Part shown: one piece after another, positions 1 to 7,202 of the stretch
Layout: every line of letters begins with the position of its first letter
Position numbering within the stretch: the first letter of the stretch is position 1
Origin: Flavobacterium sp.
Lineage (GTDB): Bacteria > Bacteroidota > Bacteroidia > Flavobacteriales > Flavobacteriaceae
Assembly: GCA_030682755.1 (NCBI GenBank)
Contig: JAUXNR010000863.1
Coordinates: 1 to 11,642, forward strand
Length of the DNA stretch: 11,642 bases
Direction of reading: 5' to 3'
The notes under the pieces: model-generated
Told to the model about the DNA's origin: nothing
Databases searched by the model: none
The model's input: only the letters and a program-made list of their open reading frames with translations
Position numbers and translations under genes: made by a program

Positions 1-818
1 CCATCATTGGTGTGGTTGGAATTAAAACTACAGAATCTGATTTGGCTGTTTTTGAAAAGCCCAAATCAGCATTAGCAGAATCCTTCAGGGCTATTCGTTC
101 GTCACTTCAGTTTTTGTATAAAAAGAAAAATATTGAAGGAACAAAAACGTTAATGGTAACGTCTTCCATTAGTGGTGAAGGTAAAACCTTTTGCTCCATT
201 AATATTGCTACTGTTTTTGCATTAAGCGAAAAAAGAACAGTCGTTTTAGGTTTGGATTTACGAAAACCAAGGATTTTTGATGACTTTAGAATTAAAAATG
301 ACATTGGTATTGTAAACTATTTGATTGGTCAGAAAAGTTTAGAAGAAATTACGCAAAAAACACACATACCTTATTTGGATGTAATTACTTCCGGACCCAT
401 TCCGCCCAATCCGTCTGAGTTGATTATGGGAGACAGTATGAAGGAAATGATGGATTTGTTAAAAGATAAATATGATTATATTGTTTTAGATACGCCACCA
501 ATTGGTTTGGTTGCAGATGCTATTGAGTTAGCTCCTTATGCCGATGTTACACTGTATGTTATGCGTCAAAATTATACCAAGAAAGACATGGTTAATTTGT
601 TGAACAACCACAGTGAAAGAGGTGAAATTAATAATGTGAGTATTATTTTTAATAGTTATGAGTCCAAGGCTAAATATGGAACAGGATATGGCTATGGATA
701 CGGCTATGGTTACGGGTACGGTGCTTATGCCAGCGGTTATCATATTAATGAAGAACCACAGGGGTTCTTTGCTAAAATGTATTCAAAGTTGTTTAAGAAG
801 GACAAATCTAGTAGTTAG
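1..818 (+). CDS. Wzc-type polysaccharide co-polymerase / tyrosine autokinase, C-terminal kinase domain (5' partial)
   Basis: The frame is open to the window edge (Ile-Ile-Gly-Val-Val-Gly from base 3), so the GTG at 12 is an internal Val codon and the N-terminal Wzz and membrane part lies outside. Residues numbered from base 12: the AEAFR-like motif AESFRAIRSSLQF (22-34) that precedes BY-kinase domains; Walker A SGEGKT (54-59); Walker A' VVLGLDLRKP (77-86); Walker B YIVLDTPP (156-163). The tail (222-243) carries nine tyrosines, six of them in consecutive Gly-Tyr pairs. In this family ATP-driven autophosphorylation of the tail Tyr cluster controls polymerisation and export of surface polysaccharide at the inner membrane. 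It is followed after 3 bases by the epimerase gene, which fits a polysaccharide operon. The family is clear; the specific polysaccharide is not known. Confidence 0.93.
   Translation, partial: IIGVVGIKTTESDLAVFEKPKSALAESFRAIRSSLQFLYKKKNIEGTKTLMVTSSISGEGKTFCSINIATVFALSEKRTVVLGLDLRKPRIFDDFRIKNDIGIVNYLIGQKSLEEITQKTHIPYLDVITSGPIPPNPSELIMGDSMKEMMDLLKDKYDYIVLDTPPIGLVADAIELAPYADVTLYVMRQNYTKKDMVNLLNNHSERGEINNVSIIFNSYESKAKYGTGYGYGYGYGYGYGAYASGYHINEEPQGFFAKMYSKLFKKDKSSS
684..722 (+). repeat. In-frame (GGN TAY) hexanucleotide repeat encoding the Gly-Tyr tail
   Basis: Six consecutive GGN-TAY codon pairs plus a closing GGT encode the Tyr-Gly tail of the kinase. The third codon positions vary (TAT/TAC, GGA/GGC/GGT/GGG). 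The repeat is therefore kept at protein level and is not a young perfect DNA repeat. Copy number could still vary between strains. Confidence 0.85.
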
Positions 819-821
819 GTA

Positions 822-1802
822 ATGATGCAGGATAAAAAGAAGATTTTAATTACGGGTGGAGCCGGGTTTATAGGTTCTAATCTGACGGAGTATTTTCTGA
901 ATAAGGGATATTATGTTAGGGTATTGGATAATTTTGCAACGGGACATCGAAGGAATATTGAAGGGTTTTTGAGCAATGAGTATTTTCAGTTACTTACCGG
1001 AGATATAAGAAATAGTGCTGATTGTGAGTTGGCTGTACAAGGAATTGATTATGTTTTGCATCAGGCTGCGTTGGGTTCGGTGCCGCGATCAATAAAGGAT
1101 CCGGTGGTGAGTAATGAAGTGAATGTGAGTGGGTTTTTGAATATGTTGGTGGCTTCACGAGATGCGGGTGTGAAACGTTTTGTATATGCTGCGAGTTCTT
1201 CCACGTATGGGGATTCTGAGGGGTTACCAAAGGTGGAGGATGTGATAGGGAAACCGTTGTCGCCGTATGCGATAACGAAGTATGTGAATGAATTGTATGC
1301 TTCCATTTTCAGTTCTACGTATGGGATGGAGACGATTGGGTTACGGTATTTTAATGTATTTGGCAGAAGACAAGATCCGAATGGGGCTTATGCGGCGGTG
1401 ATTCCGAAGTTTGTGATGCAGTTGTTACAACATGAAAGTCCGGTGATTAATGGGGATGGGAATCATTCTCGTGATTTTACCTATATTGACAATGTGATTC
1501 AAATGAATGAATTGGCAATGTTAACCACCAATCCTGAGGCTTTGAATACGGTTTACAATACCGCTTTTGGCGATAGAACAACCTTGACACAAATGGTTGG
1601 GTTGTTGAAAGACTATCTGTCTGAATTTGATCCAGAAATTGCTGCCGTTCCTGTGGTGCATGGACCGAACCGACCTGGAGATATTCCGCATTCTTTAGCA
1701 AGTATTGAAAAAGCACAACGCTTATTGAATTATACACCTCAGTACTCATTTCAGCAGGGTTTGGAAGAAGCCGTGAAATGGTATTGGGACAACTTAAAAT
1801 AA
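822..1802 (+). CDS. wbpP: UDP-N-acetylhexosamine / uronic acid C4-epimerase, WbpP/TviC type (SDR family)
   Basis: Extended short-chain dehydrogenase of 326 residues. It has the N-terminal NAD-binding TGGAGFIG (11-18), a Ser cluster at 125-127 and the catalytic pair Tyr149/Lys153 (YAITK). The stretches GSVPRSIKDP (85-94), SSSTYGD (125-131), GKPLSPYA (143-150) and LRYFNVFGRRQDPNGAYA are the signature of WbpP/TviC, which interconvert UDP-GlcNAc and UDP-GalNAc or their uronic acid forms, rather than GalE. The gene starts 3 bases after the kinase stop and ends 6 bases before the next gene, so the three are almost certainly co-transcribed. Two Met codons in tandem (822 and 825) leave the exact start open. 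A WbpO/TviB-type dehydrogenase in the same cluster supports a UDP-GalNAcA/GlcNAcA pathway. The symbol follows the Pseudomonas homologue; orthology is inferred. Confidence 0.92.
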   Translation: MMQDKKKILITGGAGFIGSNLTEYFLNKGYYVRVLDNFATGHRRNIEGFLSNEYFQLLTGDIRNSADCELAVQGIDYVLHQAALGSVPRSIKDPVVSNEVNVSGFLNMLVASRDAGVKRFVYAASSSTYGDSEGLPKVEDVIGKPLSPYAITKYVNELYASIFSSTYGMETIGLRYFNVFGRRQDPNGAYAAVIPKFVMQLLQHESPVINGDGNHSRDFTYIDNVIQMNELAMLTTNPEALNTVYNTAFGDRTTLTQMVGLLKDYLSEFDPEIAAVPVVHGPNRPGDIPHSLASIEKAQRLLNYTPQYSFQQGLEEAVKWYWDNLK

Positions 1803-1808
1803 AAACGA

Positions 1809-3200
1809 ATGAAGATTACAAAAATTTGCTGTATCGGAGCCGGATATGTGGGTGGGCCCACCATGGCAGTTATTGCACAGAAATGTCCGGACATTCAAGT
1901 TACGGTAGTGGATTTAAATGTGGAACGCATTGCAAAATGGAATGATCCGAATGTTGAAAATATTCCGATTTATGAACCGGGACTTTCAGCTGTAGTTGCA
2001 GAAGCCAGAGGTAGAAATTTATTTTTTTCTACGGAAGTAGACCAAGCCATAGAGGAAGCGGAAATGATTTTTATTTCGGTTAATACGCCTACAAAGACGT
2101 ATGGTGCCGGAAAAGGTCAAGCGGCAGATTTGAAATACATTGAATTGTGTGCACGACAAATTGCACGAGTGGCTAAAACCGATAAAATTGTCGTAGAGAA
2201 ATCAACGTTACCGGTTCGAACAGCTGAGGCGATAAAGAGTATTTTGCACAATACGGGTAATGGCGTAAAATATCAAATTTTATCCAATCCTGAATTTTTA
2301 GCAGAAGGTACTGCAGTTCAAGATTTGTTTCATCCGGACAGGGTGTTAATTGGTGGTGATACTTCACTTGAGGGACAACAAGCCATTCAAGCTTTGGTTG
2401 ATGTGTATTCGAGATGGGTACCTACTGATCGCATTTTGACTACCAATTTATGGTCGTCGGAGCTTTCTAAATTGGTAGCTAATGCTTTTTTAGCTCAACG
2501 TGTTTCTTCCATAAATTCCATTTCGGAATTGTGTGAGAAGACGGGAGCTAATGTGAGTGAAGTGTCTCGTGCTATTGGTATGGACAGTAGGATTGGGCCA
2601 AAATTTTTGAAAAGTTCTGTTGGTTTTGGAGGTTCTTGTTTTCAAAAAGACATTTTAAATTTAGTTTATATAGCCAAATCGTATGGTTTGAATGAAGTTG
2701 CGGATTATTGGGAACAAGTTATTTTAATGAATGACCATCAAAAGCGTCGTTTTGCTAAAAATATTGTCACGACACTTTATAACACCGTTGCCGATAAGAA
2801 AATTGCCTTCTTAGGATGGGCTTTCAAGAAAGATACGAATGATACGCGTGAATCGGCAGCTATTTATGTAGCCAATGATTTGTTGTTTGAACAAGCAAAA
2901 ATTACGGTTTTTGATCCAAAAGTAACGGAGCAGCAAATGCTGGAAGATTTGAATTATTTACAAACCCGTTCGGAGTCTGAAAATGCACGGTTGTTGCAGG
3001 CTGCACCGGATCCGTATTTGGCTTGTGAAGGAGCTCATGCTATTGCTGTTTTGACGGAGTGGGATGAATTTAAGACGTATGATTGGGAAACTATTTATCA
3101 TAAAATGAATAAACCTGCTTTTGTGTTTGATGGGAGGAATGTGTTGGATGGGGAGCAATTGACGGGGCTTGGGTTTATATATCAGACGATTGGGGCGTAG
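1809..3200 (+). CDS. ugd: UDP-glucose 6-dehydrogenase, animal-like type
   Basis: Cytoplasmic NAD-dependent enzyme oxidising UDP-glucose to UDP-glucuronate, 463 residues. The Rossmann motif GAGYVGGPT (10-18) opens the protein. [10 protein letters not shown] (160-169) and [17 protein letters not shown] (215-231, with Lys221) belong to the active site. [10 protein letters not shown] (272-281) carries the catalytic Cys277 and Asp281, each one position from human Cys276 and Asp280. Length and these blocks match the eukaryotic-like form, which differs from the shorter form typical of proteobacteria. FAFKKDT-like [12 protein letters not shown] marks the C-terminal UDP-binding domain. The gene lies 6 bases after the epimerase. 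Followed by a 300-base repeat-filled gap, so the transcript may end here or run on weakly. Confidence 0.96.
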   Translation: MKITKICCIGAGYVGGPTMAVIAQKCPDIQVTVVDLNVERIAKWNDPNVENIPIYEPGLSAVVAEARGRNLFFSTEVDQAIEEAEMIFISVNTPTKTYGAGKGQAADLKYIELCARQIARVAKTDKIVVEKSTLPVRTAEAIKSILHNTGNGVKYQILSNPEFLAEGTAVQDLFHPDRVLIGGDTSLEGQQAIQALVDVYSRWVPTDRILTTNLWSSELSKLVANAFLAQRVSSINSISELCEKTGANVSEVSRAIGMDSRIGPKFLKSSVGFGGSCFQKDILNLVYIAKSYGLNEVADYWEQVILMNDHQKRRFAKNIVTTLYNTVADKKIAFLGWAFKKDTNDTRESAAIYVANDLLFEQAKITVFDPKVTEQQMLEDLNYLQTRSESENARLLQAAPDPYLACEGAHAIAVLTEWDEFKTYDWETIYHKMNKPAFVFDGRNVLDGEQLTGLGFIYQTIGA

Positions 3201-3220
3201 GAGGGTTGCGGGTTGCGGGA

Positions 3221-3276
3221 TGGAACGCGGATGAGACGGATGGCTTCGCCAACGCTGATGAGGCGGATTTTTTCTC
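3221..3276. repeat. Flavobacterial intergenic repeat, copy inverted relative to 9540-9622
   Basis: The block TGGAACGCGGATGA, then CGGATGGCTTCGCCAACGCTG, then CGGATTTTTT matches the reverse complement of about 9554-9606 with only a few differences. It lies directly after the ugd stop. A nominal reading frame crosses it (3213-3416), but it translates repeat DNA and I do not call a gene. Confidence 0.8.
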
Positions 3277-3384
3277 GCGGGGATGCAGGTTTTTTTTCTC
3301 GCAAAGACGCAAAGACGCAGGGATGTAAAGTTGCGGGGATGCAAGTTTTTTTTCTCTTAGCGACGCAAAGACGCTTCGCTTTTT
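3277..3384. repeat. Tandem direct repeat, 56-base period, with GCAAAGACGC units
   Basis: A 24-base unit beginning GCGGGGATGCAGG and ending in a T-run plus CTC (3277-3300) recurs at 3333-3356 with one mismatch. Each is followed by CGCAAAGACGC-type units (3300-3318 and 3362-3374). The end (3367-3382) reads AAAGACGCTTCGCTTT, a core that also occurs inside the AACCACATAG elements at the right end of the window. The remaining gap to 3500 holds AT-rich DNA and a small CCCGATAGGG inverted repeat (3474-3483). I see no convincing promoter. Confidence 0.8.
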
Positions 3385-3500
3385 TTGTAGTGCTGCGATT
3401 TTTGGAGCTTGAATGATGGTTGAAGAAATTTGGATGATGAAGTTTAGAGTGTATTTTTAAAAATTAATTTATTCCCGATAGGGATTTAAAAATAAAAAAG

Positions 3501-4775
3501 ATGGCTATAAAAATAGCAGTTATTGGATTGGGTTATGTGGGATTGCCCTTGGCTCGTTTGTTTGCTACAAAATATTCGGTTGTTGGTTTTGATATTAATG
3601 CCCATCGTGTGGCGGCTTTGAATGAAGGGCATGATGCTACGCTTGAGGTTTCTGCCTCTGAATTACAAAGTGTTTTGGTGGCTCAACCATCAGAGGAAAA
3701 CGGTTTGTATTGTTCTTGTGATATTGAGGATATTGCAGCTTGTAACTATTATGTGGTTACAGTGCCGACTCCCGTGGATAAGAACAACCGTCCGGATTTG
3801 AATCCGTTGTATAAATCGAGTGCCACTGTGGGTAAGGTTCTTAAAAAAGGCGATATCGTGATTTATGAATCTACGGTTTATCCGGGAGCTACTGAAGAGG
3901 AGTGTATCCCGGTGTTGGAAAAGGTGAGTGGTTTGAAATTCAACGTTGACTTTTTTGCCGGTTATTCTCCTGAACGAATTAATCCGGGAGATAAGGAGCA
4001 TACCGTGGATAAAATTTTAAAAGTTACTTCGGGTTCTACACCTGAAATCGGTCAGAAAGTAGATGCGTTGTACCGATCTGTTATTACAGCCGGAACGCAT
4101 TTGGCTCCTACTATAAAAGTAGCTGAAGCTGCTAAAGTTATTGAAAATTCACAACGCGATATCAATATCGCTTTTGTGAACGAATTGGCTAAGATTTTCA
4201 ATTTGTTACAGATTGACACGCATGCTGTTTTGGAAGCTGCGGGAACAAAATGGAATTTTCTTCCTTTCAAACCCGGACTGGTAGGCGGACATTGCATTGG
4301 GGTAGACCCCTATTATTTGGCTCAAAAGGCTCAAGAATCGGGTTATCATCCAGAAATAATTTTAGCGGGACGTCGATTGAATGACAGTATGGGAGAATAT
4401 GTTGCTTCGCAAGTGGTGAAGTTGATGATAAAAAAAGGCATTACGATTCACGGTGCCAATTTGTTGCTTTTAGGAATTACTTTTAAGGAAAACTGTCCGG
4501 ATGTACGCAATACCAGAATTGTGGATGTTTATAATGCTTTAGTGGATTATGGCATTGCTGTTACGGTTTACGATCCTTGGGCTAATCCGGAAGAGGTGTT
4601 TCACGAGTATGGTATTACTTCTGTTAAAGAAGTTCCTGCCGCTACTTTTGATGCTATTGTGTTGGGGGTTGCTCATAAGGAGTTTATGGCGTTGGATTTG
4701 GGAAGTTTGAAAAATACGGTGAATGTTTTGTATGATGTGAAGGGGATTTTGGAGGGGGTTGATGGGAGGCTTTAG
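3501..4775 (+). CDS. wbpO: UDP-N-acetylhexosamine dehydrogenase, WbpO/TviB type (nucleotide sugar dehydrogenase)
   Basis: 424-residue member of the UDP-glucose/GDP-mannose dehydrogenase family, acting in the cytoplasm with NAD. It has the Rossmann motif [10 protein letters not shown] (9-18), VTVPTPVD (86-93), SPERINPGD (156-164), [10 protein letters not shown] (211-220, Lys212) and the catalytic Cys265 in [12 protein letters not shown] (262-273). The PxDxNxRPDL and SPERINPGD blocks and the length fit the WbpO/TviB branch, which oxidises UDP-GalNAc or UDP-GlcNAc to the uronic acid, better than the UDP-glucose branch already filled by ugd upstream. UDP-ManNAc dehydrogenase (WecC-like) is the main alternative. 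The WbpP-type epimerase two genes upstream argues for the GalNAcA/GlcNAcA route. It is separated from ugd by repeats, so it may have its own promoter. Confidence 0.9.
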   Translation: MAIKIAVIGLGYVGLPLARLFATKYSVVGFDINAHRVAALNEGHDATLEVSASELQSVLVAQPSEENGLYCSCDIEDIAACNYYVVTVPTPVDKNNRPDLNPLYKSSATVGKVLKKGDIVIYESTVYPGATEEECIPVLEKVSGLKFNVDFFAGYSPERINPGDKEHTVDKILKVTSGSTPEIGQKVDALYRSVITAGTHLAPTIKVAEAAKVIENSQRDINIAFVNELAKIFNLLQIDTHAVLEAAGTKWNFLPFKPGLVGGHCIGVDPYYLAQKAQESGYHPEIILAGRRLNDSMGEYVASQVVKLMIKKGITIHGANLLLLGITFKENCPDVRNTRIVDVYNALVDYGIAVTVYDPWANPEEVFHEYGITSVKEVPAATFDAIVLGVAHKEFMALDLGSLKNTVNVLYDVKGILEGVDGRL

Positions 4776-4778
4776 GTA

Positions 4779-4812
4779 GGTGCTGAGTGGCTGAGGTGCT
4801 AAGGTGCTGAGG
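4779..4812. repeat. Four-copy 8-bp tandem repeat (GGTGCTGA type)
   Basis: Directly after the dehydrogenase stop, four 8-base units follow: GGTGCTGA, GTGGCTGA, GGTGCTAA, GGTGCTGA, then GG. The rest of the 92-base gap to rfbB is AT-rich with no clear terminator. Confidence 0.85.
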
Positions 4813-4867
4813 TTTTTTGAAGATTGAATGATGAATAAGGAATACTGATTTTTGAAGTTATTAAGGG

Positions 4868-5917
4868 ATGAAAAAAATACTTATTACCGGAGGAGCAGGG
4901 TTTATAGGTTCGCATGTGGTGCGACGTTTTGTGACTAGGTATCCGGAGTACAAGGTTTATAATTTGGATGCGTTGACGTATGCCGGGAATTTAGAGAATA
5001 TTGCGGATATTGAATCGCAATCCAATTATACTTTTATCAAAGGAGATATTACCGATGCTCCTTTTATTGATGCTCTTTTTCAAGAACATCAGTTTGATGG
5101 GGTGGTTCATTTGGCGGCTGAGTCGCATGTGGATCGTTCTATTACTGATCCGTTGGCGTTTGTGAAGACGAATGTTATCGGCACTATGAATTTATTGAAT
5201 GCTGCAAAAGCAATTTGGAAGCATGATTCTCAAGGCAAACGTTTTTATCATATCAGTACGGATGAGGTGTATGGCAGTTTGGGAGCGACAGGTTTGTTTA
5301 CTGAAACGACGCCGTATGATCCGAATTCACCTTATTCGGCGTCTAAAGCCAGTTCGGACCACTTTGTTCGGGCGTATGGGGAGACGTATGGTTTGCCTTA
5401 TGTGATTACGAATTGTTCGAATAATTATGGCCCCAATCATTTTCCGGAAAAATTGATTCCGTTGTTTATTCATAATATTATACATCACAAACCTTTGCCG
5501 GTTTACGGTGATGGGAATTATACGAGAGATTGGTTGTATGTTATCGACCATGCTGTTGCCATTGATTTGGTTTTCCATGAAGGAAAAAATCACGAAACGT
5601 ATAATATCGGTGGTTTCAACGAATGGAAGAATATTGATTTGGTGAAACTTTTATGCCAAAAAATGGATGTGCACTTGCACAGGGCTCCAGGGACTTCTGA
5701 ACAATTAATTACGTTTGTGAAAGACCGTCCGGGTCATGATTTGCGGTATGCGATTGATGCTACTAAAATAAATCGCGAATTAGGTTGGCAACCTTCGGTT
5801 ACTTTTGAAGAGGGTTTGGAGCAGACGATACAGTGGTATTTGTCCAATTCGGAGTGGTTGGAGCGAGTAACTAGTGGGGCTTATTTGGATTATTATGAGG
5901 GGCAGTATGGGGGTTAG
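4868..5917 (+). CDS. rfbB: dTDP-glucose 4,6-dehydratase
   Basis: Extended SDR enzyme of 349 residues, normal for RfbB/RmlB. It converts dTDP-glucose to dTDP-4-keto-6-deoxyglucose in the cytoplasm. The NAD-binding [10 protein letters not shown] spans 7-16 and LDALTYAGN 33-41. The dehydratase-specific triplet Thr131-Asp132-Glu133 lies in HISTDEVYG, and Tyr156/Lys160 in [23 protein letters not shown] and [14 protein letters not shown] are further family blocks. The product feeds rhamnose or amino-deoxysugar pathways. The partner genes rfbA, rfbC and rfbD do not follow: the next gene is an IS110 transposase on the other strand. The thymidylyltransferase must be elsewhere, probably upstream of the window or displaced. 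Confidence 0.96.
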   Translation: MKKILITGGAGFIGSHVVRRFVTRYPEYKVYNLDALTYAGNLENIADIESQSNYTFIKGDITDAPFIDALFQEHQFDGVVHLAAESHVDRSITDPLAFVKTNVIGTMNLLNAAKAIWKHDSQGKRFYHISTDEVYGSLGATGLFTETTPYDPNSPYSASKASSDHFVRAYGETYGLPYVITNCSNNYGPNHFPEKLIPLFIHNIIHHKPLPVYGDGNYTRDWLYVIDHAVAIDLVFHEGKNHETYNIGGFNEWKNIDLVKLLCQKMDVHLHRAPGTSEQLITFVKDRPGHDLRYAIDATKINRELGWQPSVTFEEGLEQTIQWYLSNSEWLERVTSGAYLDYYEGQYGG

Positions 5918-5987
5918 GAGTTGTCTGTTATCTGTTGTCTTCTGTATCGCTTGATTTCTGCTTATTTCGGAATTAATGATTGCGTGT

Positions 5988-6001
5988 GTTTGTCATTCCG
6001 A
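5988..6001. repeat. Left half of a flavobacterial repeat interrupted by the IS110 element
   Basis: GTTTGTCATTCCGA. Joined to 7205-7220 it restores a repeat of the type TGTCATTCCGACG-AGGAGGAATCTCAT. The same half is present in reverse orientation at 9402-9415. The bases between rfbB and this point hold only a low-complexity TCTGTT-rich stretch (5921-5944). Confidence 0.75.
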
Positions 6002-6004
6002 TTT

Positions 6005-7024
6005 CTATGATAAAACCAAATTTTTTTGATAAGGAATTTGGTTTTTAATTACTGCAAAAACCCGATGTATTATTTTGTTCCTAACTGCATTTAAAACGCT
6101 CATTTTATTTTTGCCTTCTTCTACTTTTCGAAGATAATAATTTCTTAAGTCATTATCATTCCTAATAGCACTCATCGCTCCAAGATGCAAGACGCTCTTA
6201 ACTGTTTTATCAGCAAGTCTTGACACTCCGGGTCTTCGCTTTATGGAAGTGCCCGACTGAAAATCAAAAGGTACAACTCCACTATAACAGGCCATTTTTC
6301 TTGGATCTGTGATGGTTGTAAATCCGTCTGTTTTTGCCAAAATAACCCACGAGAGCACTTTGCCTACACCAGGAACAGATTTCATCAATTGATAATTATT
6401 TTTTAACTCTGATTCACTAGAGATGACTTCTTCTATGCTTTTTTCTATGCTTTTGATTTGAATATCAATACTCTTAACAAGTTGCAAATTTAATTTCAGC
6501 AATTCTTTGTCCATATTAATTCCTTTCATCAGTTTGTAGTCATCCTGCTGGCTAGTCAATTGTTTTCTCATTTTTATTCTTGCTGCTCTTTCTGTAAGCA
6601 GTACTTTAATCTTTCTGATTGTCAGTGATGAAGGTTTCCATTGTGTGATTTCCTGATGGTTCTTTTCGATAAAATTACAAATTCGAAGTGCATCAACCTT
6701 GTCATTTTTTCCTCTTGTAAGGCCCATACTCTTCTTTAAGTGTAAGGGAGATATGATATAAACCTTAAAGTTATGAGATTCCAAGACCTGCAACAAATTC
6801 CAATTATATTTACCCGTATTTTCCATAGCTACAATAGGATAGCTAGTAGAATACATTTTGAAAAAACGCTTAATGCTCTGGACTTTGTTTTCAATGGTAA
6901 AATAGGAAACTTTTTCATCTTTGATACAAATATCTAAAGTCTTCTTACTGATGTCAATGCCAATAATAATGTTTTTCATAACTTTGCTTTTAACGTTAAA
7001 CAAGTGATTTGAGAAATTCATCAT
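6005..7024 (-). CDS. IS110-family transposase (DEDD serine recombinase)
   Basis: 339 residues from the first Met, the usual IS110 size. The N-terminal RuvC-like DEDD domain shows IGIDISKKTLDI (21-32), AMENTGKYNW (66-75) and KNDKVDALRI (106-115). The C-terminal Transposase_20 domain has SVPGVGKVLSW, then MACYSGVVPFDFQSGTS with the expected catalytic Ser, then RRPGVSRLADK. It would act with a bridge RNA to pair donor and target DNA and exchange strands. Two starts are plausible: Met1 at 7024, preceded by AAGGAG at good spacing, or Met16 at 6979 (MKNIIIGIDIS), where the conserved domain begins. No frameshift or internal stop is present, so the gene looks active. Confidence 0.95.
   Translation of the reverse strand: MMNFSNHLFNVKSKVMKNIIIGIDISKKTLDICIKDEKVSYFTIENKVQSIKRFFKMYSTSYPIVAMENTGKYNWNLLQVLESHNFKVYIISPLHLKKSMGLTRGKNDKVDALRICNFIEKNHQEITQWKPSSLTIRKIKVLLTERAARIKMRKQLTSQQDDYKLMKGINMDKELLKLNLQLVKSIDIQIKSIEKSIEEVISSESELKNNYQLMKSVPGVGKVLSWVILAKTDGFTTITDPRKMACYSGVVPFDFQSGTSIKRRPGVSRLADKTVKSVLHLGAMSAIRNDNDLRNYYLRKVEEGKNKMSVLNAVRNKIIHRVFAVIKNQIPYQKNLVLS
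6012..6045. terminator. Hairpin at the transposase 3' end, possible bidirectional terminator
   Basis: AAAACCAAATT (6012-6022) pairs perfectly with AATTTGGTTTT (6035-6045) over 11 bp, with a 12-base loop. A T-run follows on the + strand. It lies in the last codons of the transposase and could stop read-through from rfbB into the element. The stem is AT-rich, so strength is uncertain. Confidence 0.45.
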
Positions 7025-7027
7025 AAG

Positions 7028-7186
7028 CTCAACTCCTTAATAATGGGTCTGGTTCCCTAATTTCTATTTGAGTCTTTGATGAAAAGGGAGGCAAAAGTCT
7101 TAATCGAAATATGAGTAATTAACTCTGACGCAAGAATAGTGTACTTTTGCTTCCTTTCTCAATCATAAATTTATTGATTTTTTCTA
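7028..7186 (-). ncRNA. Candidate IS110 bridge RNA (5' stem-loop, target-binding loop, donor-binding loop)
   Basis: Read on the - strand, three structures come in order. First is a 5' stem-loop at 7179-7161 (AATCA/TGATT plus inner TAAA/TTTA). Second is a target-binding loop: an 18-position stem of 7160-7143 with 7098-7081, an inner hairpin GAGT/ACTC (7125-7113), and guides on both sides. Left guide 7136-7127 (TTCTTGCGTC) pairs with + strand 7203-7212 over 10 bases including two G-U pairs. Right guide 7111-7104 (TATTTCGA) pairs with the other half site over 8 bases including two G-U pairs. Third is a donor-binding loop: stem CTCAA/TTGAG (7072-7068 with 7032-7028), inner GGG/CCC hairpin, left guide 7067-7059 (ATAGAAATT) matching the element's right end, and right guide 7040-7034 (TTAAGGA) matching its left end at 6 of 7. 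The order and design match the IS621 bridge RNA. The 5' end is estimated from the promoter. Confidence 0.8.
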
Positions 7187-7191
7187 GAAAA

Positions 7192-7199
7192 CAAATCTA
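7192..7199 (-). promoter_or_regulatory. Bacteroidota-type -7 box for the bridge RNA/transposase
   Basis: TAGATTTG on the - strand fits TAnnTTTG. In the integrated element the nearest upstream TTG (7227-7225) is 25 bases away, longer than the usual 17-23. In a circle with joined ends, the TTG at 6019-6017 would be exactly 20 bases upstream. The promoter should therefore be assembled on circularisation. Confidence 0.6.
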
Positions 7200-7202
7200 A
7201 AG

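Noticed and set aside
12..14. GTG as a start codon for the kinase
   Set aside because: The frame is open upstream to the window edge and the preceding residues fit the family, so it is an internal Val codon.
3213..3416. 67-codon reading frame rich in Arg and Ser-Arg-Lys-Asp-Ala-Lys-Thr
   Set aside because: It lies wholly in the tandem and dispersed repeats after ugd and has no coding character beyond the repeat units.
3474..3483. CCCGATAGGG as an operator before the second dehydrogenase
   Set aside because: The inverted repeat is only 3-4 bp and similar CCCGATAG motifs are common repeat pieces in flavobacteria; there is no support for a regulator.
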